NCBI GenBank assembly: GCA_033558025.1
Contig: JAUCEF010000011.1
Location: forward strand, 682,001-746,000
Direction of reading: 5' to 3'
Source: Phytophthora sp. 'mugwort'
Lineage: Eukaryota > Oomycota > Peronosporomycetes > Peronosporales > Peronosporaceae
Length of the DNA: 64,000 nucleotides
Of the stretch, positions 33,560-44,866 are shown piece after piece. The position numbers and the translations under genes are program-made. The stretch's first letter is position 1. Every line of letters begins with the position of its first letter. The notes beneath the pieces are model-generated. The model saw nothing but the letters and a program-made list of their open reading frames with translations, did not search any database and had not been told where the DNA came from.

Positions 33560-34127
33560 AGAGCGAGGAAAAACAATCATTGAGCGCTTAAAGGCTGTGT
33601 CACTCGAAATTCCGGCTGCTAGTATTACCGGCATGACTTTCCTCGCCATAGCAACAGCTACGACATTGTACAGTTTGCATTAAAGTGCGCGATAATGGCC
33701 ACGACTTTAATTATTTCTCTTGTCTCGGATTGAAGTTATCTTGAACCGCACTGGGCTGTTAGAAATACAAAGATTACAGGACTGTACATCAAGAGCCATG
33801 TAAATTAGCACCACGCCAGTACCTGGTCCTATGACAGAGGAATAAACATGCTGCATCCCGCCTGACTGTACATCACGATGTCATTGAATGAACTAGACGT
33901 GCACAGGCTAGAACAGCGCTGGACAACAAAAGAATAGCAGCGGTTGAACTTCAGTCTTGTTGCGAACCTCATCTCACTTGGTTACAGGCACAACTCTAGA
34001 TAAATACTACGGGGTCAACCAAGCAGATAATAGCGGAATGGTGTCTATAAATTGACGTTGTGTGTCTTCTCTTGGGTTTAGAGGATGGCTGCAAAAAAAC
34101 ACTAGTGTGTGGATACTGTATACAGAG
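33560..34127. other. intergenic, no feature seen
   Basis: AT-rich sequence downstream of the carrier gene. No open frame of note, no repeat shared with other parts of the window. Confidence 0.5.
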
Positions 34128-35352
34128 TTAGGCATTGGCGTCAGGATCTTGCGGCTTCCGGCACACGCGCTTAACGAACTCGTACGACGTGACCATGAGG
34201 ATTCCCGACGGACCCATCGCCAGTAGTCGCTGCAGCAGCGACAACAACAACAAGGAACCGAACGGGGTTAGCATCCAATTCAAGTCGGGTTTTGACTTTA
34301 ACGCTGTCCCTACGCACCGCAGAGAGGCCCGTCATGAGACCCATCGGTCCTTCGGTCTTTAAAATATACTTGAGGGTGTCCATGGCGCCGTACTGTGTAT
34401 ACACCTGCGCCTTTGTTCTCACAATATCCATGGGGTTCGTCAAAATGCCTGTGATGATGCCAGCGCTCGCACCACTCAGTCCTTGAGCCACCACTGCAGC
34501 ACGCAACATAGCCACAGCAACGATAATAATAATAAACCACCTTGTCAATGACTCGTTCTCGGTACCACTACTACGTGCAATATGCACCTTGTTTCCAGAA
34601 CGGATCTGCGGGCCACGTTTTCATCAAGTTATAATATACGGGCACGAGCAGTCCATAGGAGCCCCACCAGATCGAGGACGACGGCGCGTACGTCGCGATG
34701 GACGGCACGTATCCCCTGTAGAAGCCGCGGATGCCCTCGGCGCGGAAGACCTGCTTGGTAACAGTCACGAAGCCCTTGGGGTGTTCCCTCGTCTTGCGAA
34801 CATCCTCTCCCTGGCCGCTGAGCATCATGCGCTGCGACACAATGTCCAGCGGCACCACGACCGTCTGCGAGATGAGCGACGCGAAGGCCCCACCCGCGAA
34901 ATTAGCCCCTTTATCACCCACCTAGCAGCATCGCAGCATCAATTGCATTAGAATTATGCCCCCTCTCCCCGTCTCTCTTCCTGTTAATAAGCATCAGTAC
35001 AACCGCCTACCGTCGTGTGGTCCTTAAAAACCTTGCGTGACTTCTCGTAGACCGAAATGTAGAGATTGCCCGTGAGCACATTGGCCGTGCTGGCTCCAAA
35101 TCCCTTGTAGAGACCGCGTGCACCTTCCTGGCGGAAAATGGTGGCGAATGCATTGGCCGTGCCCGAGTAGAGCGGCTTGCGTTTGGACTGCACCTGCAGT
35201 CGCGTCTTGACTAAATTGGACGGGTACACAGCAGCGCGCACGGCCAGGAACATGGTGGGGCCCACGACGTAGTACTTGAGCTTGTCAATCTCATCCCACG
35301 AAATGTCCTCCAGTGTGTACTCGTCCTCGGACATGGTGGCCACCCCGCTCAT
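34128..35352 (-). CDS. SLC25A44-like mitochondrial carrier, 317 aa
   Basis: Four exons (35011-35352, 34588-34921, 34318-34493, 34128-34229) with GT-AG introns of 89, 94 and 88 nt keep one frame and give 317 aa. The three carrier repeats are visible by their signatures: YPSNLVKTRLQVQSK with GLYKGFGAS; VPLDIVSQRMMLSG with GFYRGYVPS; NPMDIVRTKAQVY with GLMTGLSAR. The pattern and the ending (VTSYEFVKR) fit SLC25A44, which in animals carries branched-chain amino acids into mitochondria. The same substrate is inferred, not shown. The last exon is short; without its splice the frame runs into low-complexity Val/Ala. Confidence 0.92.
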
Positions 35353-36080
35353 GCTCGCTGCGTCAATACGCCCTCAAGACTCAAGACAAAGTGCGTTGTG
35401 AGGCCCTCGAAACGCAACGTCAGCGACGCAGGCACCAAAAAGGTACATTTGATCCAATGAGCGTGAATGTTAAACAATTGGGTTTTGACCAATGAAAGCG
35501 CCACATGAGTGCGCTGTTTACTATTTGCTTTCCAAAAATAGAATAATCAGCAGTCATATCTGTAGCAGATATGACAGGCATATCGTTGTACGGTATATCG
35601 ATCGATGAGCCGAGAACTCGTCTCGATAAACTCACCTACCCCTAAAAATATGCAGTGAAGTCATCTTTAAATTTAATATTGGAATTTGTATAGTTTAAGG
35701 ACCATCACTCCGGTCGAAGCTTCCATCACTCATCCGGTTTAAACGTCGCGCATATATTCCGCCAGATCACCAAGTCGGTCACTTCCGAATCTGCCGCGAA
35801 ATCTACTTGGAGAAGCGAGTGCTGTGGCTGCTAAGGGTTGGTTTTGCTGTGCAATGTGGTTTAACATACACTGTATTTCCGGACAGTATGGTGCACTTCA
35901 CACACTCTGCAGTTCACTGGAAGCTGCGGTACATCCGGCACTCGTCCAACAGCGACGATGAGAATACGTCGTCGCCCAACGTATCGCGGAGCGAGTCAAG
36001 CCCCAAAACGTCTCCAGCGGCCGCCGTAATGACCGTGAACTGAACGATCAAGATGATGCCGAGTAAACCGGAACAGCGAT
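35353..36080. other. intergenic, no gene supported
   Basis: Promoter side of the carrier gene, then sequence without a convincing frame. Short open frames on both strands lack recognisable motifs. Confidence 0.5.
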
Positions 36081-36519
36081 GCCTCCGTGCCTTCCACCTG
36101 GCCACTCCAACCTCGGGTTGTCCAAGGCCGACTCCAACCCGCCGCCAACCTCGCAGATGGCGCCGTCATCGACCGCGTCAGCAGTCGCCGAGCGTGCCCC
36201 GGTGAGCCCTACTACATCGGCCCTCGTGTTCTGGAGACGCTCCAACGGTCATCGCGCGGACCGCCTCGTACAGCGCCTCTGAGCACACACCAAACCGGAC
36301 ACCATCCACGCCGTTAAGCTGCGGCCCCGTACACTCGTCCGCGTCCGGCTTTACAGCGTCCGGAACACTCCGTCATCAACCCAAAGGCGCGATGCGCCCA
36401 ACTTCGAAGACTGTACTCCATCGACCGGAGACACCTACACCACACGACGTGTTCGTATCTGCTCGCTGGCTGTGTCGCGTAGCACCCCTTCGTGAACACT
36501 TCAACCACTCGCCACCGAG

Positions 36520-37125
36520 TTTCCTGATGTGCCTCACCTCGGGTGGTGCACCTGCTCGTCACCATGCCGTGCGGACATGTGTCGTAACGCGTAAATGAAC
36601 TTCTATTGCAACATTAAATGTTGCCCCTACGACGGCAAATGCGGGAATGGTCTGGAAGAGTCGACGAAGGTGTACCTGGGGCGCAACGTGCCCACGTCGA
36701 CGCTGGGCGTGGCTGCGGCGGAGGATATCCACGCCGGAGAGGTACTCGGATAGTACATGGGCGACATGAATTATATGAGCAACTCTTCTCGCGGTCGTCC
36801 TCGCAAAAGCGGTTATAGCCTGGTCATGAAAGCGCGTCCGAGCAAGCCGAAGTTACCTGTTTGTGTGGCGATAAGCGCCGAAGACATGGGGGGCTAATGC
36901 GGTTCGTGAATCACTCCTGCAAGCCTGTCGCCACGTTTGTTGAGGTTGCCAACAGGCGACGTACGACGGTCGTCGTGCTTACAACGGAAGACATCCACAG
37001 AGGAGAGCAAGTCACTGCCGCTATTATGACGACTTGTGGTTTGTTTGCCGCTGCGGCGACGACGAGTGTCACCAACGCGATATCCAGGACCAGCGCGATC
37101 CGTAAGAACTGGAAGCGGTAAGCTC
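36520..37125 (+). pseudogene. SET-domain histone methyltransferase-like gene, broken
   Basis: A Cys-rich pre-SET-like stretch (WCTCSSPCRADMCRN, then CNIKCCPYDGKCGNGLEES) precedes the SET core. The core reads KVYLGRNVPTSTLGV, AAEDIHAGEVLG, a stop, then YMGDMNYM; RFVNHSCKPVATFVEVAN is the SAM-binding/catalytic NHSC motif; TTEDIHRGEQVT follows. A post-SET CRCGDDEC is readable in another frame near 37050. At least two in-frame stops (after VLG and after EDMGG) and one or more frameshifts are present. The DUF6818 remnant lies 0.6 kb downstream. Both sit in transposon-rich DNA, so the pair may have been part of a mobile unit. Confidence 0.75.
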
Positions 37126-37597
37126 AAGAACGCTGATGGTATTTGGCTAGGATTTGTTCAGTTTGAAGGTAGGTAAGCTCCGCCTGTGAATATATGTACA
37201 AAAAAAATGAAGTTCATGGTTGTGTAACAGTTCATATTGTGTTGTAGCGCGCGAAGGGGACGGCTTTTTAAAACTGCGCTTCGAAAGATCGAGTCACCAG
37301 TCCATTTTGGCGACAGCACATCAGGCTCACTTTACCACGACGGAATCTTGGTCATACCAAAGCCAAGTATGATGGCTTTGCCTTCTTTGCCCACGTTTTC
37401 GCGCCTTGAAGATAGTCGATGATTGCCTCCTGTGGCAAATTGGCGGAGGAGGCTCGAATTGCTCGGCAGATGTGCTCTGGGTGGCGGGGGATGCTCGAGG
37501 TGATCGTCTCCGACGCAGTCTTGCGTCTCTCACTTTCACTTTTGCCGAGTTCATCAGACGAGTATCGGGGGCGTGTTGGGAGCTTGGGCCCAGCGCC

Positions 37598-37612
37598 CCC
37601 CCCCCCCCCCCC
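37598..37612 (+). repeat. poly-C run
   Basis: An uninterrupted run of about 15-16 C. It is a likely slippage or sequencing-error site between the two broken genes. Confidence 0.9.
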
Positions 37613-37714
37613 CGGTACTCCACCTCTCCGAACCGGTATGCTGCGCTGCTGTATCTTCGATCTAGCTTGCGTCTGGCAAACGGTGTTGGTGGTGTCATAC
37701 GTAGATGTTTAAGG

Positions 37715-38262
37715 TGGCAGGAAGGTCCAACTACAAGATGAGCGACATCACCCGACTGCTGACGCTCCTGCCGGAATGCTTACCTCTCTGGAAGGGCGAA
37801 TGGGAGCGCTTGACAACCACTTACAACACGACCCGCTTGCGTGGCCGGATCAAGCGATAGCCTGATACGCAAGTTTAAGGCACTTTACAGCACCCGCAAG
37901 CCGATCGGTACTGCTGACATGCTCCCGCACATCAAAAAATCGAAGTTGTTAAAGCTCGCTATTGACGACAAGGCCAATGTTATCAAGATGGATGACGATG
38001 CCGACGAAGATTAAGCCGAAGTGCCCCTTGTGGAGCCCGACTTCAGCTTCGACTCCAACGAAGGGGTTTTGGACGACCACGAGGGCGACGGAGGTTCCGT
38101 AATGGCTGGCAGTGACGCCTCCAGCAGCAACTCGTTCCGCACCGACGCCGCAGAACGCGATGTTTCTGCTGGGGATGAGGAGGTTAGCCCGGGGCTGGCC
38201 TCGGAGGCTAACCAAATCACGCTGCACTGCGAAAAAACAAGGCACGTTCGACATGTCACTTG
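37715..38262 (+). pseudogene. DUF6818 (Myb/SANT-like) protein, broken
   Basis: The peptide SNYKMSDITRLLTLLPECLP followed by GEWERLTTTYN matches the start of the oomycete DUF6818 domain, a trihelix/Myb-like module. After a stop and a frame change it continues LIRKFKALYSTRKPIGTADM, PHIKKSKLLKLAIDDKAN and an acidic tail (DDDADED). It is an unusable reading frame. The family is strongly expanded in oomycete genomes, often near transposons. Confidence 0.7.
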
Positions 38263-38539
38263 ACGTGGACGGCTTGGAAGCTTTCATTTCAATGCCCAAG
38301 CCGGCGCCGCTCTCCGCCCCGACCGCAACGCACCGACTCTGTAATGCTGATTTGAAGGATCCAAAAAAAAAAGATGGATGCACCAGGTGCTGCAGGCAGT
38401 GACATTAAGCCGACGGCTGCGTGGCTTACAACCTGGTAGTGCCAATGAGGAAGAAGCTAAACGATACAAAGAGCTGAAGAATTTCTCGACCGGCTCGGGG
38501 CTCCGACTTGTACGGTTCCGTGACGTCCAAAGCCCACCA

Positions 38540-38715
38540 ATTGCGCATCTCGCGTCAACGAGAGAGCACTACCAGCCCGCCGACGGGTAAACAGGGTGAA
38601 CCACTCAGCAACTACCCGGCCGTCGGAGTACCCCCTCCGTTACTCGTTGTCTGGGCGCAGTGCGTGTGAGCTGGTATCCTACTGAAATTCAGTATTGTGG
38701 ATCCACTCCACCACA
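38540..38715 (+). repeat. retroelement segment matching 8.64-8.86 kb in inverse orientation
   Basis: Shares the ordered boxes CAACGAGAGAGC, CCCGCCGACGGGTAA, GGAGTACCCCCTCCGTTA, CTGGGCGCAGTGCG and ACTGAAATTCAG with the reverse complement of 8640-8860. It begins the GGATC-rich block. Confidence 0.7.
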
Positions 38716-41640
38716 ATGGTGCGCGTGCCCGGATCTCTTGGCGACGCGGGATTTCACCGTGAGACCGAAGATGATGCGCAAGTAAGCAATGAATCGGGAG
38801 ATGAAGCGCCGACGGAGACTGGATCGCCGGCGGCGTCGCTAAAAGAGAGATCCACGGATCGACAGAGTCCTGGGAGGAGCTCTGCCGACGGAAGAGAGGA
38901 TGGTCTGCAACGGATCAGGAAGATAAACCTCGCTTTCCTCCCAGGTCCCTTCGGGGACCCCGCAGGTCTTGATGCAAGTCAGGACCTGCCGGAGTGAAGT
39001 TCGGTCGCGAGAGCGAATGATCTATCATCCACCGCCACCCCAGCGGCCCCAAGTGCCACGTCTAAGAAGAAGACGAAGGCCGCACGGGAGAAACGCAAGG
39101 CACCAGGCTCGGATAGCGAAGATCGTGCTGTATTGAAGTCTCTCTGGTCACGATCTAAGCTGGAGTCGGCGTACGTGCGTACGGAGCTGACCGACTTCCT
39201 GCGCAAGGGCCCAGTGATGCTGATCCTGCAGCTGAAGTAGCTCGGATCCATTACCGTACCTGTGTCACCCCGGTCGTCAACCACAAACAATCTGGACGCC
39301 GCGATGGACATACCTGCTGAGGATACTGGAGGAGGCCGGCCTTACGGCAGGAGCGTTCGACGCTGACGACCTGTTCCAGTTGGACGCCAACACGATCTCG
39401 ACCGCGTCGCTCTTCAACTTGTTGAAGCGCCTCGTGGGCGAGTGATCGGCGGATGCAGCGCCTGAGACCAAGACCGAGCACAGCTCGACAATCGCGGCCA
39501 ATGCCGGATTCGTCTGTTGCCCGAGACCAAGGCGGCGAACACCAGGTCGCCGGAGTACCACACCGGATCATCGCAGTACGCGTCGGCTACATCAGAAGTC
39601 GGATCCAGCAGCTCATCGGAGCCGCGATGGTTGTCGCTTGGGTCAGCCGGTGCCGCGATGCTGCAGTCACGTTCTGCGAGCACTCTGGCAGATAAGATCC
39701 CGGCTCCGCGTCCGGCGAGACCGTCGCAAGCCCGGATCCGGTCAGCGGGTCCGGCCCAGGAACCGACGAGGGGTCTGGAGACGTACTTCCAAGCGGCTAT
39801 GGCACATTTCCTGAGCGAACGTCAAGAGGCCAGGGCTTCTCGACAGGCTCCGTCCCCACGCGGTCCGGGATCGCAAGATGTCGACATGGGATCGGTGGGA
39901 TCGCAAGATCACCACCCCGCGCACTGGGAGTATGATCCGGATGATCTCGACATGGGATCCACGAGACGCACGGCTATGACAGCGGCAGCAGTCGTTCCGA
40001 CTGGATCGTCGACGGTTCAACGCGTCAAGATATCGGCTATCTCGGATTGAAGGAATTCACAGGCAAAGATCTTGACGAAGAGCGTGGATCAGCAAAGTCA
40101 AGTCTGCTTCACGGGGGATCAAGCTACAGACGAAGAGTAATGCCTTACATTCGCGGATCTGCTTACCGGACCCGCGAGGAACTGGTACAGGCAGCTGAGC
40201 CGATCCACGCGGTCGAAGTGCAGTGACTTGCTCTGAAGCTTCCAGACACAGTACTGCGGATTGTGGGTCTCGGTAGCATGGCAATACTACCACGCGCGCA
40301 AGCGCGCAGAGGAGACGCCGCTGGCGTATCTGCACAGCCTCAACGTTGCAGGCATGTGCGCGAGGCTGAAGATCAAGAATGACGACGAGGAGGCCCGTCG
40401 CGAGCAGCTGGAACGGCTTCATCGAGACCTGGAAGACCAGGATCTTGCGGATCAGCTCACACTGCTGCGCTTGGCTGACGCGGATCTGCTGGAAGACGTG
40501 CTGCGCGCGCGAGCTCGCGAGTCGCACCAAAAGAAGTCGGCCGGATCCGGCAAGTACCTATCCAAGCCGAGTCCTTCGCCACCAACGGCGTCAGTCCGTG
40601 CTGTACGCGCTATCGAGATCCCTGATTCCGGATCCGAGATCGGATCGGACTCTGAGGAGTCTGGTCCGAAGGCGAACTGTGCCGAGCGTACATGATGGCG
40701 GCGATTGACCAGTCTCAGGCAGCTACAGCAGCGGATCCGCCAAGGACACCGGATCCTGGGCGCTCGAACGATGCGCCAGAGGATCCTCGACAGCAGGATC
40801 GCCGCCCGCGTTTCGGCAGATCGGCCAGACGCGCTGCTCGCATTGTGGATCACGTAAGCACTCGGATCTGGGGGGGGGGTTAGAAGCGTTTGATCTGTCA
40901 GAAGTGCGGCAAGAGAGGACATCCTTCTGATCGGTGTTTCTTCGAGTGTCGTGGCTGTGGCGAACTCCACGATCACGGCAAGTGCCAGATGGAAGAATCT
41001 ACAACCTCATCCGTCAATGATTGGTCCCCAGCAAGCATCCGGGACTACTACCTGATGTTGTGGAGAAGATGTTAAACTAGGACGCTGGCCGGTTTTGAAC
41101 CCGGTACGAGACGAGCGTTCTAGCTCATTCATCTATGCATTCGTTAAAAAGAAAAGAAGGCGAAGGATCAGGTTAGCGGATCGCGAGATGATCTATTTGG
41201 TAATACATATGAACTTCATAAGAAACGTACGGCTATGGTTGCAAGTCTTCGATCTATTGATGACTACCAACGATTCGAGGTCACGATGACTTTGGATCTG
41301 CGGCCAGGCGAATCGCGTGAATACTGGAAGCACCATATCCCCGGTAAACACGTCATGCAGGCGAAGCAAACAGCAAGACCAACAACGTCAAGGCTGTGGC
41401 GCTTCTTGACTCAGGATCCGAGGTGTCGATCATCGACGCCACATTTGCTCGTAAGGTAGGATACCAAATCGACACAAGTCAGAGTCAAAAGAATTTCGTC
41501 ATCCAGGGGCAAGACGGGAGCGTATCCGATGATTCTCGAGCACCGAGTGCTCGACGCTGTTCCGCCTCAATATCCGGCTGACTTGGAACATGCTTCTTGC
41601 AACGGTGAAACACGATCCAAAACCAGCAGAGCTTTCATTC
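38716..41640 (+). pseudogene. retroelement gag with zinc knuckles and protease, frameshifted, GGATC-rich
   Basis: Successive open pieces: a Ser/Pro-rich N-terminal part (38716-38997, 39517-40050); a gag-like helical part (40261-40690; YYHARKRAEETPLAYLHSLN, ADQLTLLRLADADLLEDVL); two zinc knuckles near 40890-41000 (CQKCGKRGHPSDRC and CRGCGELHDHGKC); and an aspartic protease start near 41393-41440 (ALLDSGSEVSIID). Frame changes and stops separate them. The plus-strand coding signal ends near 41.6-41.8 kb, where minus-strand RT begins. Confidence 0.72.
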
Positions 41641-41819
41641 GTACTGGAGGTGTACCAGCGGGGGTCCCAGCCCCCCACCCCCCCCCCTCGCATCGCGACA
41701 ACAAATCCCCCCAACGTTATCATCGCCATGCACATGCTCAATGACATACATAGCGGTACGATGTCAGCGTCATTACCCACCGTTGCAAGCGATCAACCTG
41801 ATGTCGCCCCAATGAACTG

Positions 41820-43340
41820 TTGGTAGCTAACGTATCAAAATACGTACTGCAAATTCCGATGGACAGCGAAATGAGGAATCCACCCGGCCTCAGCAACAGA
41901 TACATTAGGCGCTTCCACAAGATCACAATCGCGTATTCCTTGTCGATGGTTGACCAGCGAGCCATCGCACCTGTAAGGGAGCCGCTAAGGAATGCAAGCG
42001 GCACCTGCCGCTTGCGGCAGGTGCCGCTGCTCATTAACGGGCAATCCGACATCTTCTGGAGGATTTTGAGTGACGGCTGCCCCGAAATGCGTCTGGCTTG
42101 CGTCTGCAAATAGACATACCTCCCAGTCCTGCTTCGGCTGAGATAGACGCAACCATTTTGAGAAGAGCTTCTTTGACTCGAGCAAGTGCTGCATCGTGAT
42201 CCGGCGTCCATCCAACCGTGTCAAGCAACACACGAAGACGCGCTTTCTTACGGCTCTGAGCGATCGTAGCAGCCGATTCCAATATTGCGTACAAGGTCGA
42301 CGAGAGTGCATTGCATTCAGGATGTTGCTCCGCATCCAGTTTACCGCACATAGGAACTGCTGTAGTTCTCCGGCCGTACGGGGTGGCGGTAAATTAACAA
42401 GCCCGTCCACTGTGTTGGTCAGTGACGTACTCCCTCCGCCGAGATCATACGCCCACCCAAGTGTCCTCTCGAGTAAAAAACAAAAAAAACACTTCAAAGG
42501 GTGCAACTGTAAACGAAATTGTTCGCATAGCTCCAGCACCTACCTGAGCATCACCAACAAGCGAAGGCGCGTAATTTAGAATGTCGTCAAACCACACAAG
42601 AATCTGTCCTGACAACAGGGGTCCGAAAAGCATTTCTACCACGCCTTGACAGTATGTCACTGCGTCAGTACAACCCATGAGCACCCTCGTAGAAGTAACA
42701 TTCCACGATGCGTCATGATCGTATACAGCTCCTGCGAGTCTTCATCTAATGGTAGTTGCCAGTAGCCTCTCCACCAGTTAATAATGACGTAGGAATCAGA
42801 ATCTTCGACCATTACCAGATCCGACTCGATGTCCGGCCTGGGCCAAGGCATTGGCTCTGTAAGAGCATTTACAGCACGGGTGTCCGCTGTCATCCCATAC
42901 TGACCGGGCTGTCGTTTCGCGACAATTCATGGAGCGGAGGCCCATCGACTGCGATGATTCTTCACAACGAGGCCGTGTTGTGCCAACTCGTTAATACGCT
43001 GCTCGAGATAACGCTTGTGGTCCGGAGGATATCGGCGGGCTTTCGCCTTCACAGACCATGCCCCTTCTTTGAGACGCATCCGAAGGGAATGAACTTTCAC
43101 TGGAGGGTCGTCTCAAATGATAATCGAAAAAAGTCGATGTACCGAAAAAGTAGCTCATGAAGATGATGTCCTACTTCAGTAGGCAGATTGTTCCTTGCTT
43201 TCTCGACCTCTAATTCGAGGGCTTCCGGTACGGCTTGAGTAGTTTCTGTGACCAGGCTTGGTGACGCTACTAGCTCATCGAATCTGTCATCATCGTCACC
43301 TACGGCCTCTGTCGTCTGATTTTGAATAACTGTACTTTGG
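41820..43340 (-). pseudogene. Gypsy reverse transcriptase and RNase H, minus strand, frameshifted
   Basis: Reading from 43.34 kb down: PPDHKRYLEQRINELAQHG (RT lead-in), MTADTRAVNALTEPMPWPRPD, YVIINWWRGYWQLPLDEDSQ, YCQGVVEMLFGPLL and VWFDDILNYA (the catalytic FDD), then CEQFRLQLHPLKCFF and LPPPRTAGELQQFLCAVNW, then RNase H (VCLFADASQTHFGAAV; WSTIDKEYAIV after a frame change). One frameshift coincides with the palindrome at 41994-42028. No integrase is seen. Confidence 0.82.
41994..42028. repeat. overlapping perfect palindromes at an RNase H frameshift
   Basis: Arms 41997-42011 and 42014-42028 (15 bp, 2-nt centre) are exact reverse complements. A second palindrome (arms 41994-42003 and 42006-42015) overlaps it. 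Deleting a 16-nt inverted copy restores the frame from NEQRHLP into LAFLSGSL. Confidence 0.9.
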
Positions 43341-44292
43341 TGTGTTCTGCTTGGTTCGGGTTACTTTATTTGCGTGTAGTGTCTTACCAGCATCTTTCTC
43401 AATCTTTTTGCTTAACGGCTGGCGCTTGGGGTCCGTGGGATTTGCCGTCTTCTTGCTAGTAATTTTCTCTGTGTGGAAAAACTAAATGAAAACAATAATG
43501 TGTTGCGTTTGCATGTTTGCTCGCTTAGTCTGCTCTGATAGTAGGAGGAATCGGCGCAGTTTAAGCCCGCTGCCAGATGCGTTTTAAAGCGCCGAAAAAT
43601 CCTAACAAACAAGAGAGTTATGACCGATATGTGCGGTCACCCGTGCGGTCCATGAATCAATTACAACGTGCTTGACCACTAACCTCCTCCCTTCTCCTCC
43701 ACCGTGCGTCGCCCGGCTAAGCCCAACCTCATGCCAAGAGAGCGCCAGGCGTAACAATCTTCAATCTTCTCCCTCATGTACGGCGTGAGAGGGCGCCTGA
43801 TCGCGGCGCAATCTGCTGAACAATCTGGCATTGATATATACGCAACCAGCCGCGTCTGGGCTTGCGTTAGGTCGACGTATGCCAACGAAGGCATTGGTGG
43901 TGGTGTTGCACGGACTGAGGGAGCATCACGGCGCGGCACAAGATGGGCATCGAGAAGCTGTTCGAGCGCGTGGCCGCCGTCCCGCTGCAACGGCGCATGA
44001 CACAGCAGTGCCTCGCCCAAGGGTGTATTCTGCGCCGCTGGAGCACGGTCCGCCTACCCTGATGGAGACGAACAAACTCGCCCGACTGCATTACTCCATC
44101 CGCCGTGTCGTTAGTTATGGGCCATACGGCTCCCCCTTCTCGCCGTCGTGCATGTGGACGAGAAGTTGTTCAACGAAGATAAGGATAAGAAGATGTCGTA
44201 GAGTCTTCCTTGTTCTCTTCTGGGTCCAGCATATTGTATGCATAGCACTCGAGGAAGAACACGTGACGGGCGGGCCCAGAACAGCTACCGTG
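43341..44292. other. no supported gene
   Basis: Flank of the minus-strand RT remnant, then sequence with several short open frames on both strands (for example 43679-44020) that lack motifs. Confidence 0.4.
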
Positions 44293-44461
44293 GACTTGTC
44301 TTGGACGAGCTTGGGGGCCAGCTGGAATATTGGGTTGTGAGTGCCATGCATGGCCGGTGCCCATATTGGGTTGTGAGTGCCCATATTGGGCATATATTGC
44401 CCAATATGGGCACTCACAACCCAATATTCCAGACGGCCCCCAAATTCGTCCAAGCCAAGTC
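44293..44461. repeat. long hairpin (foldback/MITE-like) of about 170 bp
   Basis: The stretch from GACTTGTCTTGGACGAG to the end at 44461 is a near-perfect inverted repeat. The core of the left arm (GGAATATTGGGTTGTGAGTGCC) returns as its reverse complement at 44402-44431. The left arm carries a partial tandem copy, so the unit ATTGGGTTGTGAGTGCC occurs twice in plus and once in minus orientation. The centre is CATATATTG. No coding content. Confidence 0.85.
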
Positions 44462-44866
44462 AGCCCCTTCGCTCGTCCTTCAACACGCCCAGATTTATAT
44501 TTTACTACACTACGACTAATATGTTAGAGATCAGTTTCGTAACGAACGTGTCCGTTTCCAACGGACACGGCAGTACAGGTTACCGTGCTGTTGTGGCGAT
44601 CCACCTCCACTCCATGCGGTCAGGTACGTTCTCCAACCGAGGTCTTCTATATCTGGTTGTGTATACTGTACCTCATCGTGAGCTCAAGAGCAAGCGCTTC
44701 ATTGCTAAGAGTATGTTTCTTGCTGCAGTAGCTCGACCCCGGTGATCTCTGTGCGACAATAGATTATTGTTAGGAGTGTTTGAGTGAGAATTTGCAGTTC
44801 GGTCAGATGGTTGCTATTTGATCAGACACTGTCGAAGGCTGTCGCTACCCGCCTAACCAGCATTGC

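Noticed and set aside
41081..41134. tRNA-like sequence on the minus strand (D-arm-like GAGC/GCTC, T-arm-like CCGG/CCGG with TTCAAAA loop, B-box-like GGTTCAAAACC)
   Set aside because: The anticodon arm is missing and the two acceptor strands do not pair, so it is not a tRNA gene. It may be a tRNA-derived fragment at most.
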